Positions 8,028 to 15,838 of a stretch of DNA of 55,909 nt are shown one piece after another. The stretch is from assembly GCA_945949735.1 (NCBI GenBank), contig CAMFFO010000003.1:1-55909 (forward strand). The letters run 5' to 3'. Position 1 is the first letter of the stretch. Every line of letters begins with the position of its first letter. The notes beneath the pieces are model-generated. The model saw only the letters and a program-made list of their open reading frames with translations, did not search any database and was not told where the DNA came from. The translations under genes and the position numbers were made by a program. The DNA comes from an uncultured Clostridia bacterium (GTDB taxonomy: Bacteria > Bacillota > Clostridia > Oscillospirales > Oscillospiraceae).

Positions 8028-9761
8028 ATGCAGAACTACGACAGCAACGGCCAGATGATGCTGTTCTCTCTGGATGAGCCTGATGATGTAGATGATATAT
8101 TCGAGAGCCAGCCAAAACAAAAAAGCAAAGCCGTGTCCCTGTCCGTGCTGATCTCCATCCCCTATTTCCACCTGGACCTGTCCAGGGGCCATGTGGATCT
8201 GTTTGGGTGCCATTATTGGGAACTCCGCTCCCCGTGGCGGGAAAATGGTCCGCCGCTCAACACCGGACCGGCTCCGCGGGAGCCTGTCAAGTGTGCTTTG
8301 TCCGATATCCTGGAAACCAGCCCCCGGAGAAAATACTATCTGAGCAGGACGGCCTGCCTGGGTATCCTGCGGCGGGCGGAGGAACGGGGCAAAGAGCTGC
8401 CGGCACAGCTCAAGGCGGCGCTGATGGCGCAGGCGGGACTGATTCTCAGGCCGGGACAACCATATCATACCGCAACAGAGCCTGTCGGCTTCGATGGCTA
8501 CAATGGAGATATCACCGATCAGGTCTCCGCAACACTTGGCACCAATTGCGGCATGTCTACCGGGCGTAACGGAGTGATCGCACCAACAGCTTTTGCGGCC
8601 AATCAGCGGGAGAAGGTGAATTGCCGCAAAGCGGCAAGAGAAGCCGCCCTGGGGCGCGAGGTGCGGGATATCCACGATGTAGCGGGGGCTTTGGGCGCAC
8701 AGCCGGGAATGAAACAGCAGGCTTTTATTGCTGAAAATTGTCTCAACCCATGGGATACGCAGCAGGCCCGTGTGTTTACCCCAGAGGGAAAAGCTCCAAC
8801 CCTGGCCGGCGCGGACGGCGGAGGCGGGCGGATTCCCGGCGGGCTGCTGTTTGCCGCAGGCGTGGTGACCAAGGGAAACGGCGAGTGCTATCTCAGCCCG
8901 GAACGGCATACGTCCATAAGCGGCGGGGGCGGTATGCCCGGCCAGGGCTATCCCTGTGTACTGACCGCAGGTTTCTGTGCCGGAGCCGCGCCTACAGCGG
9001 GCGGGATCGGATATCAGGAGGAGATCGCGCCCACATTGAAAGCCGCTGAGAGTGGAACGAACATGGTGCCGTCCGTCCTCTGCCTGAATGACCAGGGCGG
9101 CGCGGCCATGGGGTGCAGCAAGGATGTCTCCGGCACCCTGCGGGCACAGGAGCATGGACACCAGCCGCTGGTCTATGAGAATCACGGCGTTGATGCCCGT
9201 TATACCGGCCCGCACCCTATATCTCCCACACTATCCGCAAGAGCGGGGACCGGCGGAAACAACCTGCCCTTGGTGACGGACGCTCCCTGTTTCTGCATTA
9301 CGGGCAATGCCATCGACCGCCAGCCCCAAAACGGCGGCAACGGGATCGGGTATCAGGAGAACATCGCCTATACCCTGACCGCCACGGATCACCATGCGGT
9401 CTTCTCCCGTCAGCGGGTGGATGTATTCAAAGATGACGCAGTAGCTTCCACTGAAAGCGCCCGCCAGCACAAGGACGCCACCGATCTGGTGTATCAGGAG
9501 ACGGTGGGTGCCCTGACCAGCAGCGACCGGAAAGGACCCAACAGCCAGTATGTAGGGCAGGATAAGCTGGTCGTAGACGGCCCCCTGCTCATCCGCCGCC
9601 TGACGCCCCTGGAATGTGAACGGCTCCAGGGCTTCCCGGACGGTTGGACGGACCTGCCCGGCGCGTCGGACTCGGCCCGCTATAAGGCGCTGGGCAACAG
9701 CGTGGCAATCCCCTGTGTGGAGTTCATCATGCGCGGCATTGCCATGGCCGCAGGCTATTGA
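8028..9761 (+). CDS. DNA cytosine-5 methyltransferase, C-terminal half (target recognition plus motifs IX-X)
   Basis: 577 residues from ATG 8028 with its own CGGAGG (8015-8020). Only 2 nt separate it from the stop of the N-terminal half, and it is in another frame. Residues from about 523 are motif IX (RRLTPLECERLQGFPDGW) and motif X (KALGNSVAIPCVEFI), which belong at the end of a C5 methyltransferase. The long middle is a glycine-rich region with repeated APTL, SPTL, GTL and YTLTA phrases (APTLAGADGG, APTLKAAESG, SPTLSARAGTGGNN), typical of phage- and ICE-encoded cytosine methylases. The N-terminal 120 residues are a conserved-looking extension. The two ORFs probably assemble into one enzyme, as known for the naturally split M.AquI and M.EcoHK31I. 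Confidence 0.82.
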   Translation: MQNYDSNGQMMLFSLDEPDDVDDIFESQPKQKSKAVSLSVLISIPYFHLDLSRGHVDLFGCHYWELRSPWRENGPPLNTGPAPREPVKCALSDILETSPRRKYYLSRTACLGILRRAEERGKELPAQLKAALMAQAGLILRPGQPYHTATEPVGFDGYNGDITDQVSATLGTNCGMSTGRNGVIAPTAFAANQREKVNCRKAAREAALGREVRDIHDVAGALGAQPGMKQQAFIAENCLNPWDTQQARVFTPEGKAPTLAGADGGGGRIPGGLLFAAGVVTKGNGECYLSPERHTSISGGGGMPGQGYPCVLTAGFCAGAAPTAGGIGYQEEIAPTLKAAESGTNMVPSVLCLNDQGGAAMGCSKDVSGTLRAQEHGHQPLVYENHGVDARYTGPHPISPTLSARAGTGGNNLPLVTDAPCFCITGNAIDRQPQNGGNGIGYQENIAYTLTATDHHAVFSRQRVDVFKDDAVASTESARQHKDATDLVYQETVGALTSSDRKGPNSQYVGQDKLVVDGPLLIRRLTPLECERLQGFPDGWTDLPGASDSARYKALGNSVAIPCVEFIMRGIAMAAGY

Positions 9762-10309
9762 TTTCCCGGATAGCAGAAGCAGCAGGTTTCGTGGTCATTC
9801 ACCACTCCTGTGGCCTGAAGAAAGGAATAGATAATCGTGCTGCCTACAAAGCTCATCCCCCGGCGCTTCAGGTCTTTGGAGATGCGGTCGGACAGCTCCG
9901 TGCGGGCGCGCATTTCATCATCTGTGTTCAAGATGACCTTGCCCCCGGTAAAGCCCCAAAGGTAGCGGTCAAAGGAGCCGAACTCCGCCTGAATGGTGAG
10001 AAACACCCTGGCGTTTTGAGTTGCGGCCATGATCTTGCGCCGGTTGCGCACAATTCCCGCATCCGACATCAGAGCCTCCACCTTCTCCGGGCCGTATTGG
10101 GCGACCACGGCTGGCTCAAAGTTGTCAAACGCGGCCCGAAACGCCTCCCGCTTTTTCAGGATCGTCAGCCAGGAGAGACCAGCCTGAAACCCTTCCAGAA
10201 TAAGCATCTCAAAGAGTTTGCGGTCGTCATGCTCCGGCCGCCCCCATTCATTATCATGATAGGCGGTGTATAATTCCGAGCTTGGATCCGCCCAGCGGCA
10301 CCGTTTCAT
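9755..10309 (-). CDS. tag: DNA-3-methyladenine glycosylase I
   Basis: 184 residues, minus strand. The ATG at 10309 is preceded by GGGAGG; an upstream in-frame GTG (10327) has no site. The sequence starts MKRCRWADPSSELYTAYHDNEWG and contains FEMLILEGFQAGLSW, both Tag signatures. The four zinc ligands are visible: Cys4, His18, and His and Cys in NDHETCCFCYP at the end. The Glu of LEGFQAGLSW matches the substrate-binding Glu of E. coli Tag. The enzyme removes 3-methyladenine from alkylated DNA. It is the only minus-strand gene in the first 31 kb and overlaps the methyltransferase stop by 7 nt, tail to tail. It is probably a cargo insertion. Confidence 0.92.
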   Translation of the reverse strand: MKRCRWADPSSELYTAYHDNEWGRPEHDDRKLFEMLILEGFQAGLSWLTILKKREAFRAAFDNFEPAVVAQYGPEKVEALMSDAGIVRNRRKIMAATQNARVFLTIQAEFGSFDRYLWGFTGGKVILNTDDEMRARTELSDRISKDLKRRGMSFVGSTIIYSFLQATGVVNDHETCCFCYPGNQ

Positions 10310-10499
10310 CTCAAGACCCTCCCACAATCAAGCTGTCTTGATTATACACGCCATTGCACCAAATGGCCACCAAAAGTTCCGCGAAAGGGCTTGTCGCTTG
10401 TGCTTCGTTTCATGCCCTGTTCTTCGTTGGGTTTGGTGAATAGCTTTTGGCCATGGCTTGGGACATACTTGCCCTACCAAAAGGAAAGGAGCGCACAAA
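10310..10499 (+). promoter_or_regulatory. Upstream region with the shared ICE box
   Basis: This divergent 190-bp gap between tag and the triple-RHH gene holds a 26-bp box at 10423-10448 (core TTTGGTGAATAGCTTTT). The box recurs at 21682-21707 with 24 of 26 bases identical and, less perfectly, at 52062-52087. In all three places it lies 40-75 bp before the start codon of a plus-strand gene. A CATACT hexamer (10464-10469) is a possible -10 element. The function is unknown; a common promoter or operator is the simplest reading. Confidence 0.55.
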
Positions 10500-11057
10500 A
10501 TGGGCAAACTGACCATCAATTTATGTGAGGAACTCCACCAGAAGATCCGGGAGGATGTGGCGGCGGACGAGGCTCTGACCACCGGCATCCTTATGGAACG
10601 GATCCTCCGGGAGCATTACGAAAGGCCCAAACCGCGCCCCAGGGCAGAGGGCGGCAGGACGATGGCGTTCTCGGTATCGGAGGAGCTGTTCCAGCGGGTC
10701 AAGCAGTATCTGGCGGCCCACGGAGACCAGTCCCAGCGGGACTTCGTGGTTGGTCTGGTGGAGCAGGGCCTCGCCCTGTGGAAACAGGGTAAGACCCTTA
10801 AGCCCCTGGAGGGGTACAAATCCCAGAAAGGAGAGCGGACACTGGCGTTCACCGTCACGGAGGAGCTGTTCCAGCAGATCAAAGCCTACCTGTCCGCCCA
10901 CAAGAAGCTCTCCCAAAAGGAATTCGTGGTCACCCTGATCGAAAATGCCGTCTCCGGCTGGGAGACTTGCCAGGAGAAGGACGGGATCCCTGTCGTGGAA
11001 GTCCTGCCCGAGTTGAGTGAGGAGGAAAAGCCCGCAGCGAAGGACTCTGTTGCATGA
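10500..11057 (+). CDS. Triple ribbon-helix-helix-like DNA-binding protein
   Basis: 185 residues from ATG 10500; AAAGGAAAGGAG lies just upstream. The protein is three copies of one unit of about 45 residues. Copy 1 starts KLTINLCEELHQKI, copy 2 RTMAFSVSEELFQRVKQYL and copy 3 RTLAFTVTEELFQQIKAYL. Each has a short beta strand followed by two helices, the ribbon-helix-helix layout, and copies 2 and 3 are close paralogues. Basic linkers (RPKPRPRAEGG, KSQKGE) separate them; an acidic tail ends the protein. RHH proteins normally dimerise, so a three-unit chain is unusual. It could regulate transfer genes or help form a relaxosome. The shared ICE box lies upstream. Confidence 0.68.
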   Translation: MGKLTINLCEELHQKIREDVAADEALTTGILMERILREHYERPKPRPRAEGGRTMAFSVSEELFQRVKQYLAAHGDQSQRDFVVGLVEQGLALWKQGKTLKPLEGYKSQKGERTLAFTVTEELFQQIKAYLSAHKKLSQKEFVVTLIENAVSGWETCQEKDGIPVVEVLPELSEEEKPAAKDSVA

Positions 11058-11097
11058 GGGAACCGCGCCCTATATCACCACTATCCAGAAATAGGCC

Positions 11098-11128
11098 AAG
11101 GACGGGAGGCGTTACTTCCCGTCCTTTT
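11098..11128 (+). terminator. Terminator or attenuator before the VirB3-like gene
   Basis: AAGGACGGGA (11098-11107) pairs perfectly with TCCCGTCCTT (11117-11126), followed by TTC. The ribosome site of the next gene (TAGGAGGA, 11132-11139) begins 3 nt later, so the hairpin could control entry into the VirB3/VirB4 operon. Confidence 0.65.
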
Positions 11129-11147
11129 CGTTAGGAGGAATCTGACC

Positions 11148-11414
11148 ATATATATCTACCCTGATAATCTGAAAGCCAAGGCGATGCTCTGGCTGTGGAC
11201 GCTGCGGGATGTGGCCATCATCGGGATCGGGCTTTTGCTCTCTGTCCTGGCCTTGGCACAGAGCGGCTTCCTGCCCCCGCTGGTGGTTACCGTCCTCTTC
11301 GCCTTCCTGAGCATCCGCGTGGAGGACGCCAGCATTCTGGACTTCCTGCGCTATGCCGTTTGCTTTTTATTTTTGAAACAGCAGTACTATGAATGGAGTG
11401 AGAATACTGAATAG
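11148..11414 (+). CDS. VirB3/TrbD-like small membrane protein with apparent ATA start
   Basis: 88 residues if begun at 11148, giving xYIYPDNLKAKAMLWLWTLRDVAIIGIG. Two hydrophobic segments (VAIIGIGLLLSVLALAQSGF and LPPLVVTVLFAFLSI) are followed by a soluble tail. TAGGAGGA at 11132-11139 is ideally spaced for 11148, but the codon there is ATA. The first ATG in frame (11184) has no ribosome site and would remove the conserved-looking N-terminal segment. A small two-helix protein directly before VirB4 is the usual position of VirB3/TrbD or PrgI-like subunits. The 3' end overlaps the next ORF. Confidence 0.62.
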   Translation: MYIYPDNLKAKAMLWLWTLRDVAIIGIGLLLSVLALAQSGFLPPLVVTVLFAFLSIRVEDASILDFLRYAVCFLFLKQQYYEWSENTE

Positions 11415-11994
11415 GAAACAGAAAAAGGAGCTGCGCCAGCGGCAGACCACCCGGCAGCTCATGGGCATCAGCCAGCTCACCGATCACGGCCTCAAGACCG
11501 CCGATGGAGAACTGGCCTTTTTTCTTATCAAGCCGGACAACCTGTCCGTCCTCTCGGACGAGGGCATCCGAGGCCGGATGCTGGCCCTGACCCGCCTGCT
11601 GTGCGCCATGCCGGAGCTGCGGATGCTGGCTCTGGACTCCCGTGAGTCCTTCCGGCACAACAAGGACTGGTACCGCCAGCGATTGGAGGACGAGGAGCTG
11701 CCCGCCCTGCGGGAACTGCTGCGGCAGGACAGCGCCCACCTGGACGAGATCCAGTCCGCCACCGCTTCGGCACGGGAATTTGCCTTCGTCTGCCGCCCGG
11801 AGCAGCAAAACGGCGAGACCGCCGAGAGCCGCCTGCGCCAGACGGAAAAGCGCATCCGGGACCAGGGCTTCCATGTCCGTCTGGCCGGTGAGCAGGACAT
11901 CAAGCGCCTGCTGGCGGTCTACTACCAGCAGGATGTGACCACAGAACACTTCGAAGACTGTGACGGCGGGAGGTGGGTGACACAGGATGCCTAA
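11389..11994 (+). CDS. VirB4 N-terminal domain encoded as a separate ORF
   Basis: 201 residues. ATG at 11389 overlaps the VirB3-like gene by 26 nt; GTG at 11398 is an alternative start. The stretch MGISQLTDHGLKTADGELAF, then SDEGIRGRMLALTRLLC, and a helical region ending SAREFAFVCR resembles the N-terminal, non-ATPase domain of VirB4/TraE proteins. There is no Walker motif here. The next ORF carries the ATPase and starts 8 nt before this one stops, in another frame. Together they make 815 residues, about the length of a normal one-piece VirB4. I infer a two-subunit VirB4 with coupled translation. Confidence 0.6.
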   Translation: MNGVRILNRKQKKELRQRQTTRQLMGISQLTDHGLKTADGELAFFLIKPDNLSVLSDEGIRGRMLALTRLLCAMPELRMLALDSRESFRHNKDWYRQRLEDEELPALRELLRQDSAHLDEIQSATASAREFAFVCRPEQQNGETAESRLRQTEKRIRDQGFHVRLAGEQDIKRLLAVYYQQDVTTEHFEDCDGGRWVTQDA

Positions 11995-13831
11995 AAAAGC
12001 GCAGAAGAAAAAGAAAGCAAAGGCTCCGGCCAAGCCTGCCGAACCCCGCGTCAAGGACTTCCTGGACCTCATCGCGCCCACGGCGGTGAAGTTCAACACC
12101 GACCACGCCATCTGCGGCGGGGCATACCGCTGTACCCTGGCCCTGCGGAGCTATCCCACCACCACGGAGGAGCTGGCCCTGCTGCGGCATTTAGGCGAAA
12201 AGAGCGGCGTGACCCTGACCATTTACAACCGGCAGGTGACTGCCGCCGAGGAGGATAAGATCATCCACAATGCGGAGAACAAGAACCGCATGGACCGGGG
12301 CAGCAGCAACAGCATGAAGCAAGCCGTCACCGCCGAGGCCAACCTCCAGGATGTGGCGGCGCTCATCGCCTCCATGCGGAAGAACAGCGAGCCGCTCCTC
12401 CACTGCGCCGTGTTCATCGAGCTGTCCGCACGGGACGCGGAGAGCCTGCGCACCCTGCGGGACGAGGTGACGGCGGAGCTGGTGCGGAGCAAGCTGGGCG
12501 CCGACCCAATCCTCCTGCGCCAACGGGAGGGCTTTCTCTCCGTGAACCCCGCTGGCCGCAACGCCTTTGGCTCCCAGTTTGAGCGCGTCCTGCCTGCCAG
12601 CTCGGTGGCCAACCTGTATCCCTTCAACTACTCCGGCAAGACCGACCCCAAGGGCTTTTACATCGGACGGGACCGCTACGGCTCCAATATCATCGTGGAT
12701 CTGAACCGCCGTGCCGACGACAAGACCACCGCCAGCGTCCTCATCCTGGGCAACAGCGGCCAGGGCAAGAGCTATCTGCTCAAGCTCCTGTTGTGCAACA
12801 TCCTGGAGAGCGGGCAACGCGCCATCTGCCTGGACCCGGAGCATGAGCTGACTGACCTGTGCGTCAACCTGGGCGGCTGCTTTCTTGACCTCATGAGCGG
12901 TATATACCGGATCAACCCCCTCCAGCCCAAGCTGTGGGATGTCAGCGGCGAAGATGACCCGGACGCTCCCGCGGCCTTTCGCCAGAAGACCCGGCTGAGC
13001 CAGCATATCTCCTTCCTGAAGGACTTCTTCCGCTCCTACAAGGAGGACTTCGCGGACAAGCACATCGACACCATCGAGCTGATGCTGGAGCGGCTGTACG
13101 CCCAGTGGGGCATGGATGACAACACGGACTTTTTGTCCCTGACCCCCACGGATTACCCCGTTCTCTCCGACCTCTACCGTATCATTGAGGATGCGTATCA
13201 GAATTATGACCAGGAGGAATTCCCCCTCTACACCAGGGAATTGCTGCGGGAGGTCCTGCTGGGCCTCCACTCCATGTGCCGCGGCGCGGAGAGCAAGTTT
13301 TTCAACGGCCACACCAACATCACCAGTTCCCGCTTCCTGGTCTTCGGCGTCAAGGGGCTCCTCCAGGCCAGCCGGAATGTGAAGAACGCCATGCTGTTCA
13401 ATATCCTCTCCTATCTCAGCGACAAGCTGCTCACCGAGGGAAATACCGTGGCCACGCTGGACGAGCTGTACATCTGGCTGAGCAACCTGACCACCATCGA
13501 ATATATCCGTAACAGCCTCAAGCGGGTGCGGAAGAAGGAGTCCTCCATGATCCTGGCCAGCCAGAATCTGGAGGACTTTGATGTGGACGGTATTCGGGAG
13601 CTGACCCGGCCCCTGTTCGCCATCCCCACCCACCAGTTCCTGTTCAACGCAGGCAGCGTGAACAAGAAGTTCTATATGGACAACCTCCAACTGGAGCCTG
13701 CTGAGTTCGAACTCATCCGCTATCCCCAGAGGGGCGTCTGCCTCTACAAGTGCGGTAACGAGCGGTATCTGCTGGAGGTCCATGCACCGCCCTATAAGGA
13801 AAAGCTGTTTGGAAAGGCGGGCGGACGGTGA
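11987..13831 (+). CDS. VirB4-like conjugative ATPase
   Basis: 614 residues from ATG 11987, overlapping the previous ORF by 8 nt. Walker A is GNSGQGKS at about 255-262; the Walker B region reads VATLDELYIWL, followed by the VirB4-typical motif KRVRKKESSMILASQN. The C-terminus (FELIRYPQRGVCLYKCGNERYLLEV) is also VirB4-like. The N-terminal 20 residues are lysine-rich. VirB4 is the hexameric ATPase that powers assembly of the mating channel at the cytoplasmic membrane. A terminator follows (13866-13907). Confidence 0.92.
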   Translation: MPKKAQKKKKAKAPAKPAEPRVKDFLDLIAPTAVKFNTDHAICGGAYRCTLALRSYPTTTEELALLRHLGEKSGVTLTIYNRQVTAAEEDKIIHNAENKNRMDRGSSNSMKQAVTAEANLQDVAALIASMRKNSEPLLHCAVFIELSARDAESLRTLRDEVTAELVRSKLGADPILLRQREGFLSVNPAGRNAFGSQFERVLPASSVANLYPFNYSGKTDPKGFYIGRDRYGSNIIVDLNRRADDKTTASVLILGNSGQGKSYLLKLLLCNILESGQRAICLDPEHELTDLCVNLGGCFLDLMSGIYRINPLQPKLWDVSGEDDPDAPAAFRQKTRLSQHISFLKDFFRSYKEDFADKHIDTIELMLERLYAQWGMDDNTDFLSLTPTDYPVLSDLYRIIEDAYQNYDQEEFPLYTRELLREVLLGLHSMCRGAESKFFNGHTNITSSRFLVFGVKGLLQASRNVKNAMLFNILSYLSDKLLTEGNTVATLDELYIWLSNLTTIEYIRNSLKRVRKKESSMILASQNLEDFDVDGIRELTRPLFAIPTHQFLFNAGSVNKKFYMDNLQLEPAEFELIRYPQRGVCLYKCGNERYLLEVHAPPYKEKLFGKAGGR

Positions 13832-13865
13832 ACCCGTAAGTTAGTGAGCTCATTCCGAACCAATG

Positions 13866-13907
13866 GCCTGGAAATTGCCAAGCGGCTTCCAGGCTGTTTT
13901 CTTTTTG
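13866..13907 (+). terminator. Rho-independent terminator after virB4
   Basis: GCCTGGAA (13866-13873) pairs with TTCCAGGC (13887-13894); an inner GCC/GGC pairing strengthens it. TGTTTTCTTTTT follows. The hairpin separates the conjugation operon from the metallopeptidase gene. Confidence 0.8.
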
Positions 13908-13920
13908 GAAAGGAACATCA

Positions 13921-15021
13921 ATGAAACGAATCTATACCATATTATCTTTTTTCATGCTGACCGCAGCCCTGTGTATGCAGCTGACCGCCCCAGCATCTGC
14001 GGCCAATGATCCGGGATTCCGGGATGTCAGCGCGGAATCCCCTTGGTATGAGGGCATTTCCTTTGCGGCTGAAAACGGGATCACCTGTGGGACCGGGGAC
14101 AATAACTTTTCGCCCGACGCTGTCATCACCACCCGCCAGTGGGCAGTCATGATCTGCCGTGCCTATGATAAGGAGGTTCCCGAAACTCCTGGTATTCCCT
14201 TCGGGCAGGCCCAGCTCGAGCTTGCGTACAAAGAGGGATGGCTCAATATGAGTGCGGTACTGGAACCAGACACGGAGATGTGCCGCAGCGCAATTTATGC
14301 CAGTGCTTTTGCGGCAGAGGGGATTCCCGTTTACTGTTATGAGCTGTATGAAGACGGAGAATACATGAGCGACGCTGATAATTATGTTCGTATCGCCTGT
14401 GAAAATGGATTGTGCGCGGAAAATGCCGATCCACTGGAACGTATCACACGCGGCGAAGCGGCACAGATCATCTATCTGGTCCGTACCAAAGGGCTGCACG
14501 TCGATCCCCCCGAGATGGTGGAGCGGTTGAACATCAATAATGTTGATCAGGTATATCTCGGCTCCTATCTTGTCGAGATGAAAAAGATTCCCGCGGCTAT
14601 TCTGGATGAATATACAGCGCACGGCTGGTCGTTTGATCTGGACAGTCAGTATCTGGACGATTTAAGTGAGCAGTTGAATATGCAGTGCGCCGGTGCGACC
14701 AGTTATCGTCAAAAAACGATCTATGCCCGTGAGCCGTCTTGTACCGTTCATGAGTTCGGGCACTTCTATCATCAGGTAATTGGCTTTCCATCCACCACGG
14801 AAAAGCTCTATGAGAAGGAGTCGGGATCCGCGCGTGCTGTACTGGGAGACTACTCAACAGTCAATTCGCGGGAGTATTTTGCGGAGTTTTTTGAGTATTG
14901 GATCGATTGGAGTGAAAACGAGGATAGGATGCGCCCTCTGGCAGATGCCGCGCCGGAAACCTTTGCATACTTTCTGAAGCTCGAAGAACTCGGCTGGCCT
15001 GAGAACGCAAATGCGCAATAG
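13921..15021 (+). CDS. Secreted SLH-domain protein with M34/PPEP-like metallopeptidase domain
   Basis: 366 residues; ATG 13921 follows GGAAAGGA. A signal peptide (MKRIYTILSFFMLTAAL..., likely cut after ASAA) is followed by S-layer-homology-type sequence (FRDVSAESPWYEGISFAAENGI, FSPDAVITTRQWAVMICRAY) to about residue 190. SLH domains tether proteins to wall polymers. The C-terminal half holds HEFGH (277-281), a zinc HExxH motif, and REYFAEFFEYW with Glu322 as the likely third ligand, then ETFAYFLKLEELG. This order matches the anthrax lethal factor/Pro-Pro endopeptidase family (M34). The gene is more AT-rich than its neighbours and lies between a terminator and the next operon, so it looks like inserted cargo. 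The substrate is unknown; cleavage of surface adhesins is possible. Confidence 0.75.
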   Translation: MKRIYTILSFFMLTAALCMQLTAPASAANDPGFRDVSAESPWYEGISFAAENGITCGTGDNNFSPDAVITTRQWAVMICRAYDKEVPETPGIPFGQAQLELAYKEGWLNMSAVLEPDTEMCRSAIYASAFAAEGIPVYCYELYEDGEYMSDADNYVRIACENGLCAENADPLERITRGEAAQIIYLVRTKGLHVDPPEMVERLNINNVDQVYLGSYLVEMKKIPAAILDEYTAHGWSFDLDSQYLDDLSEQLNMQCAGATSYRQKTIYAREPSCTVHEFGHFYHQVIGFPSTTEKLYEKESGSARAVLGDYSTVNSREYFAEFFEYWIDWSENEDRMRPLADAAPETFAYFLKLEELGWPENANAQ

Positions 15022-15031
15022 GGAGCCAGCT

Positions 15032-15820
15032 ATGAATGTCATCTCTTATGGCGGCGGCACAAACAGTACCGCTATGCTGATTGGAATGTACCACAAAAAT
15101 ATCCCCGCCGACCTCATTCTCTTTGCGGATACAGGCTGCGAGCAGCCCCACACCTATGAGTACCTGTCCGTCATGGACCAGTGGCTGATAAATCACGGGA
15201 TGCCGAAGATCACAGTGGTAGAATACATGGACATGAATGGGGACCGCCTGACACTGGAGCAGGAGTGCCTCCGTTCCGGCACCCTCCCCGCTCTGGCCTA
15301 TGGCTACAAGAGGTGTTCCCTGAAGCACAAGGCCGGTCCGCAAGAAAAATTCTGCAACAACTATCCGCCCTGCCGGGAGGTGTGGGCCAGAGGCGAGAAG
15401 GTAGTCAAGTTCATTGGCTATGACGCCGACGAGGAGCAGCGCAGGACCCACGCCTATGTCTATGATATACAGGATAAGAAATACCAGATGGAATATCCCC
15501 TGATCGACTGGGGCTGGGGGCGGGAGGACTGCGTTGCCGCCATCCAGCAGGAGGGCCTGCCGCTGCCCGGCAAGTCCTCCTGCTTTTTCTGCCCCGCGAT
15601 GAAGCACCATGAGATCCGCACCCTCTACCACAACCACCGGGATCTCTTTGACCGGGCCATCGCCATCGAGGACAACGCCCAGCCCAACCTCATCAGTGTC
15701 AAGGGCCTGGGGCGGAACTGGTCCTGGCGGGACTTTGTGGAGGCGGATAAAAATCAGATGGCCATGTGCTGGATGTTCCCGGAACATGATATGCCCTGCG
15801 GCTGCTATGACGGAGGATAG
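15032..15820 (+). CDS. PP-loop ATP pyrophosphatase, PAPS reductase/DndC-like
   Basis: 262 residues; ATG 15032 follows TAGGGAG. The N-terminus NVISYGGGTNSTAML is a variant PP-loop (SGGxxST) that binds ATP alpha-phosphate. LILFADTGCEQPHTYEYL is the next strand and matches the adenine nucleotide alpha-hydrolase fold of CysH-like proteins. SSCFFCPAMKHHE near residue 190 contains a CxxC pair, and CWMFPEHDMPCGC ends the protein; these could bind an iron-sulfur cluster or zinc. It is probably not sulfate assimilation, since no cys gene is nearby. It precedes a 464-residue ankyrin-like protein. Confidence 0.7.
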   Translation: MNVISYGGGTNSTAMLIGMYHKNIPADLILFADTGCEQPHTYEYLSVMDQWLINHGMPKITVVEYMDMNGDRLTLEQECLRSGTLPALAYGYKRCSLKHKAGPQEKFCNNYPPCREVWARGEKVVKFIGYDADEEQRRTHAYVYDIQDKKYQMEYPLIDWGWGREDCVAAIQQEGLPLPGKSSCFFCPAMKHHEIRTLYHNHRDLFDRAIAIEDNAQPNLISVKGLGRNWSWRDFVEADKNQMAMCWMFPEHDMPCGCYDGG

Positions 15821-15838
15821 GAAAGGAGTATTGATCAG

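Noticed and set aside
12191..13783. Antisense open frame of 530 codons opposite virB4
   Set aside because: The plus strand encodes a clear VirB4 ATPase there; the antisense product has no recognisable motif.
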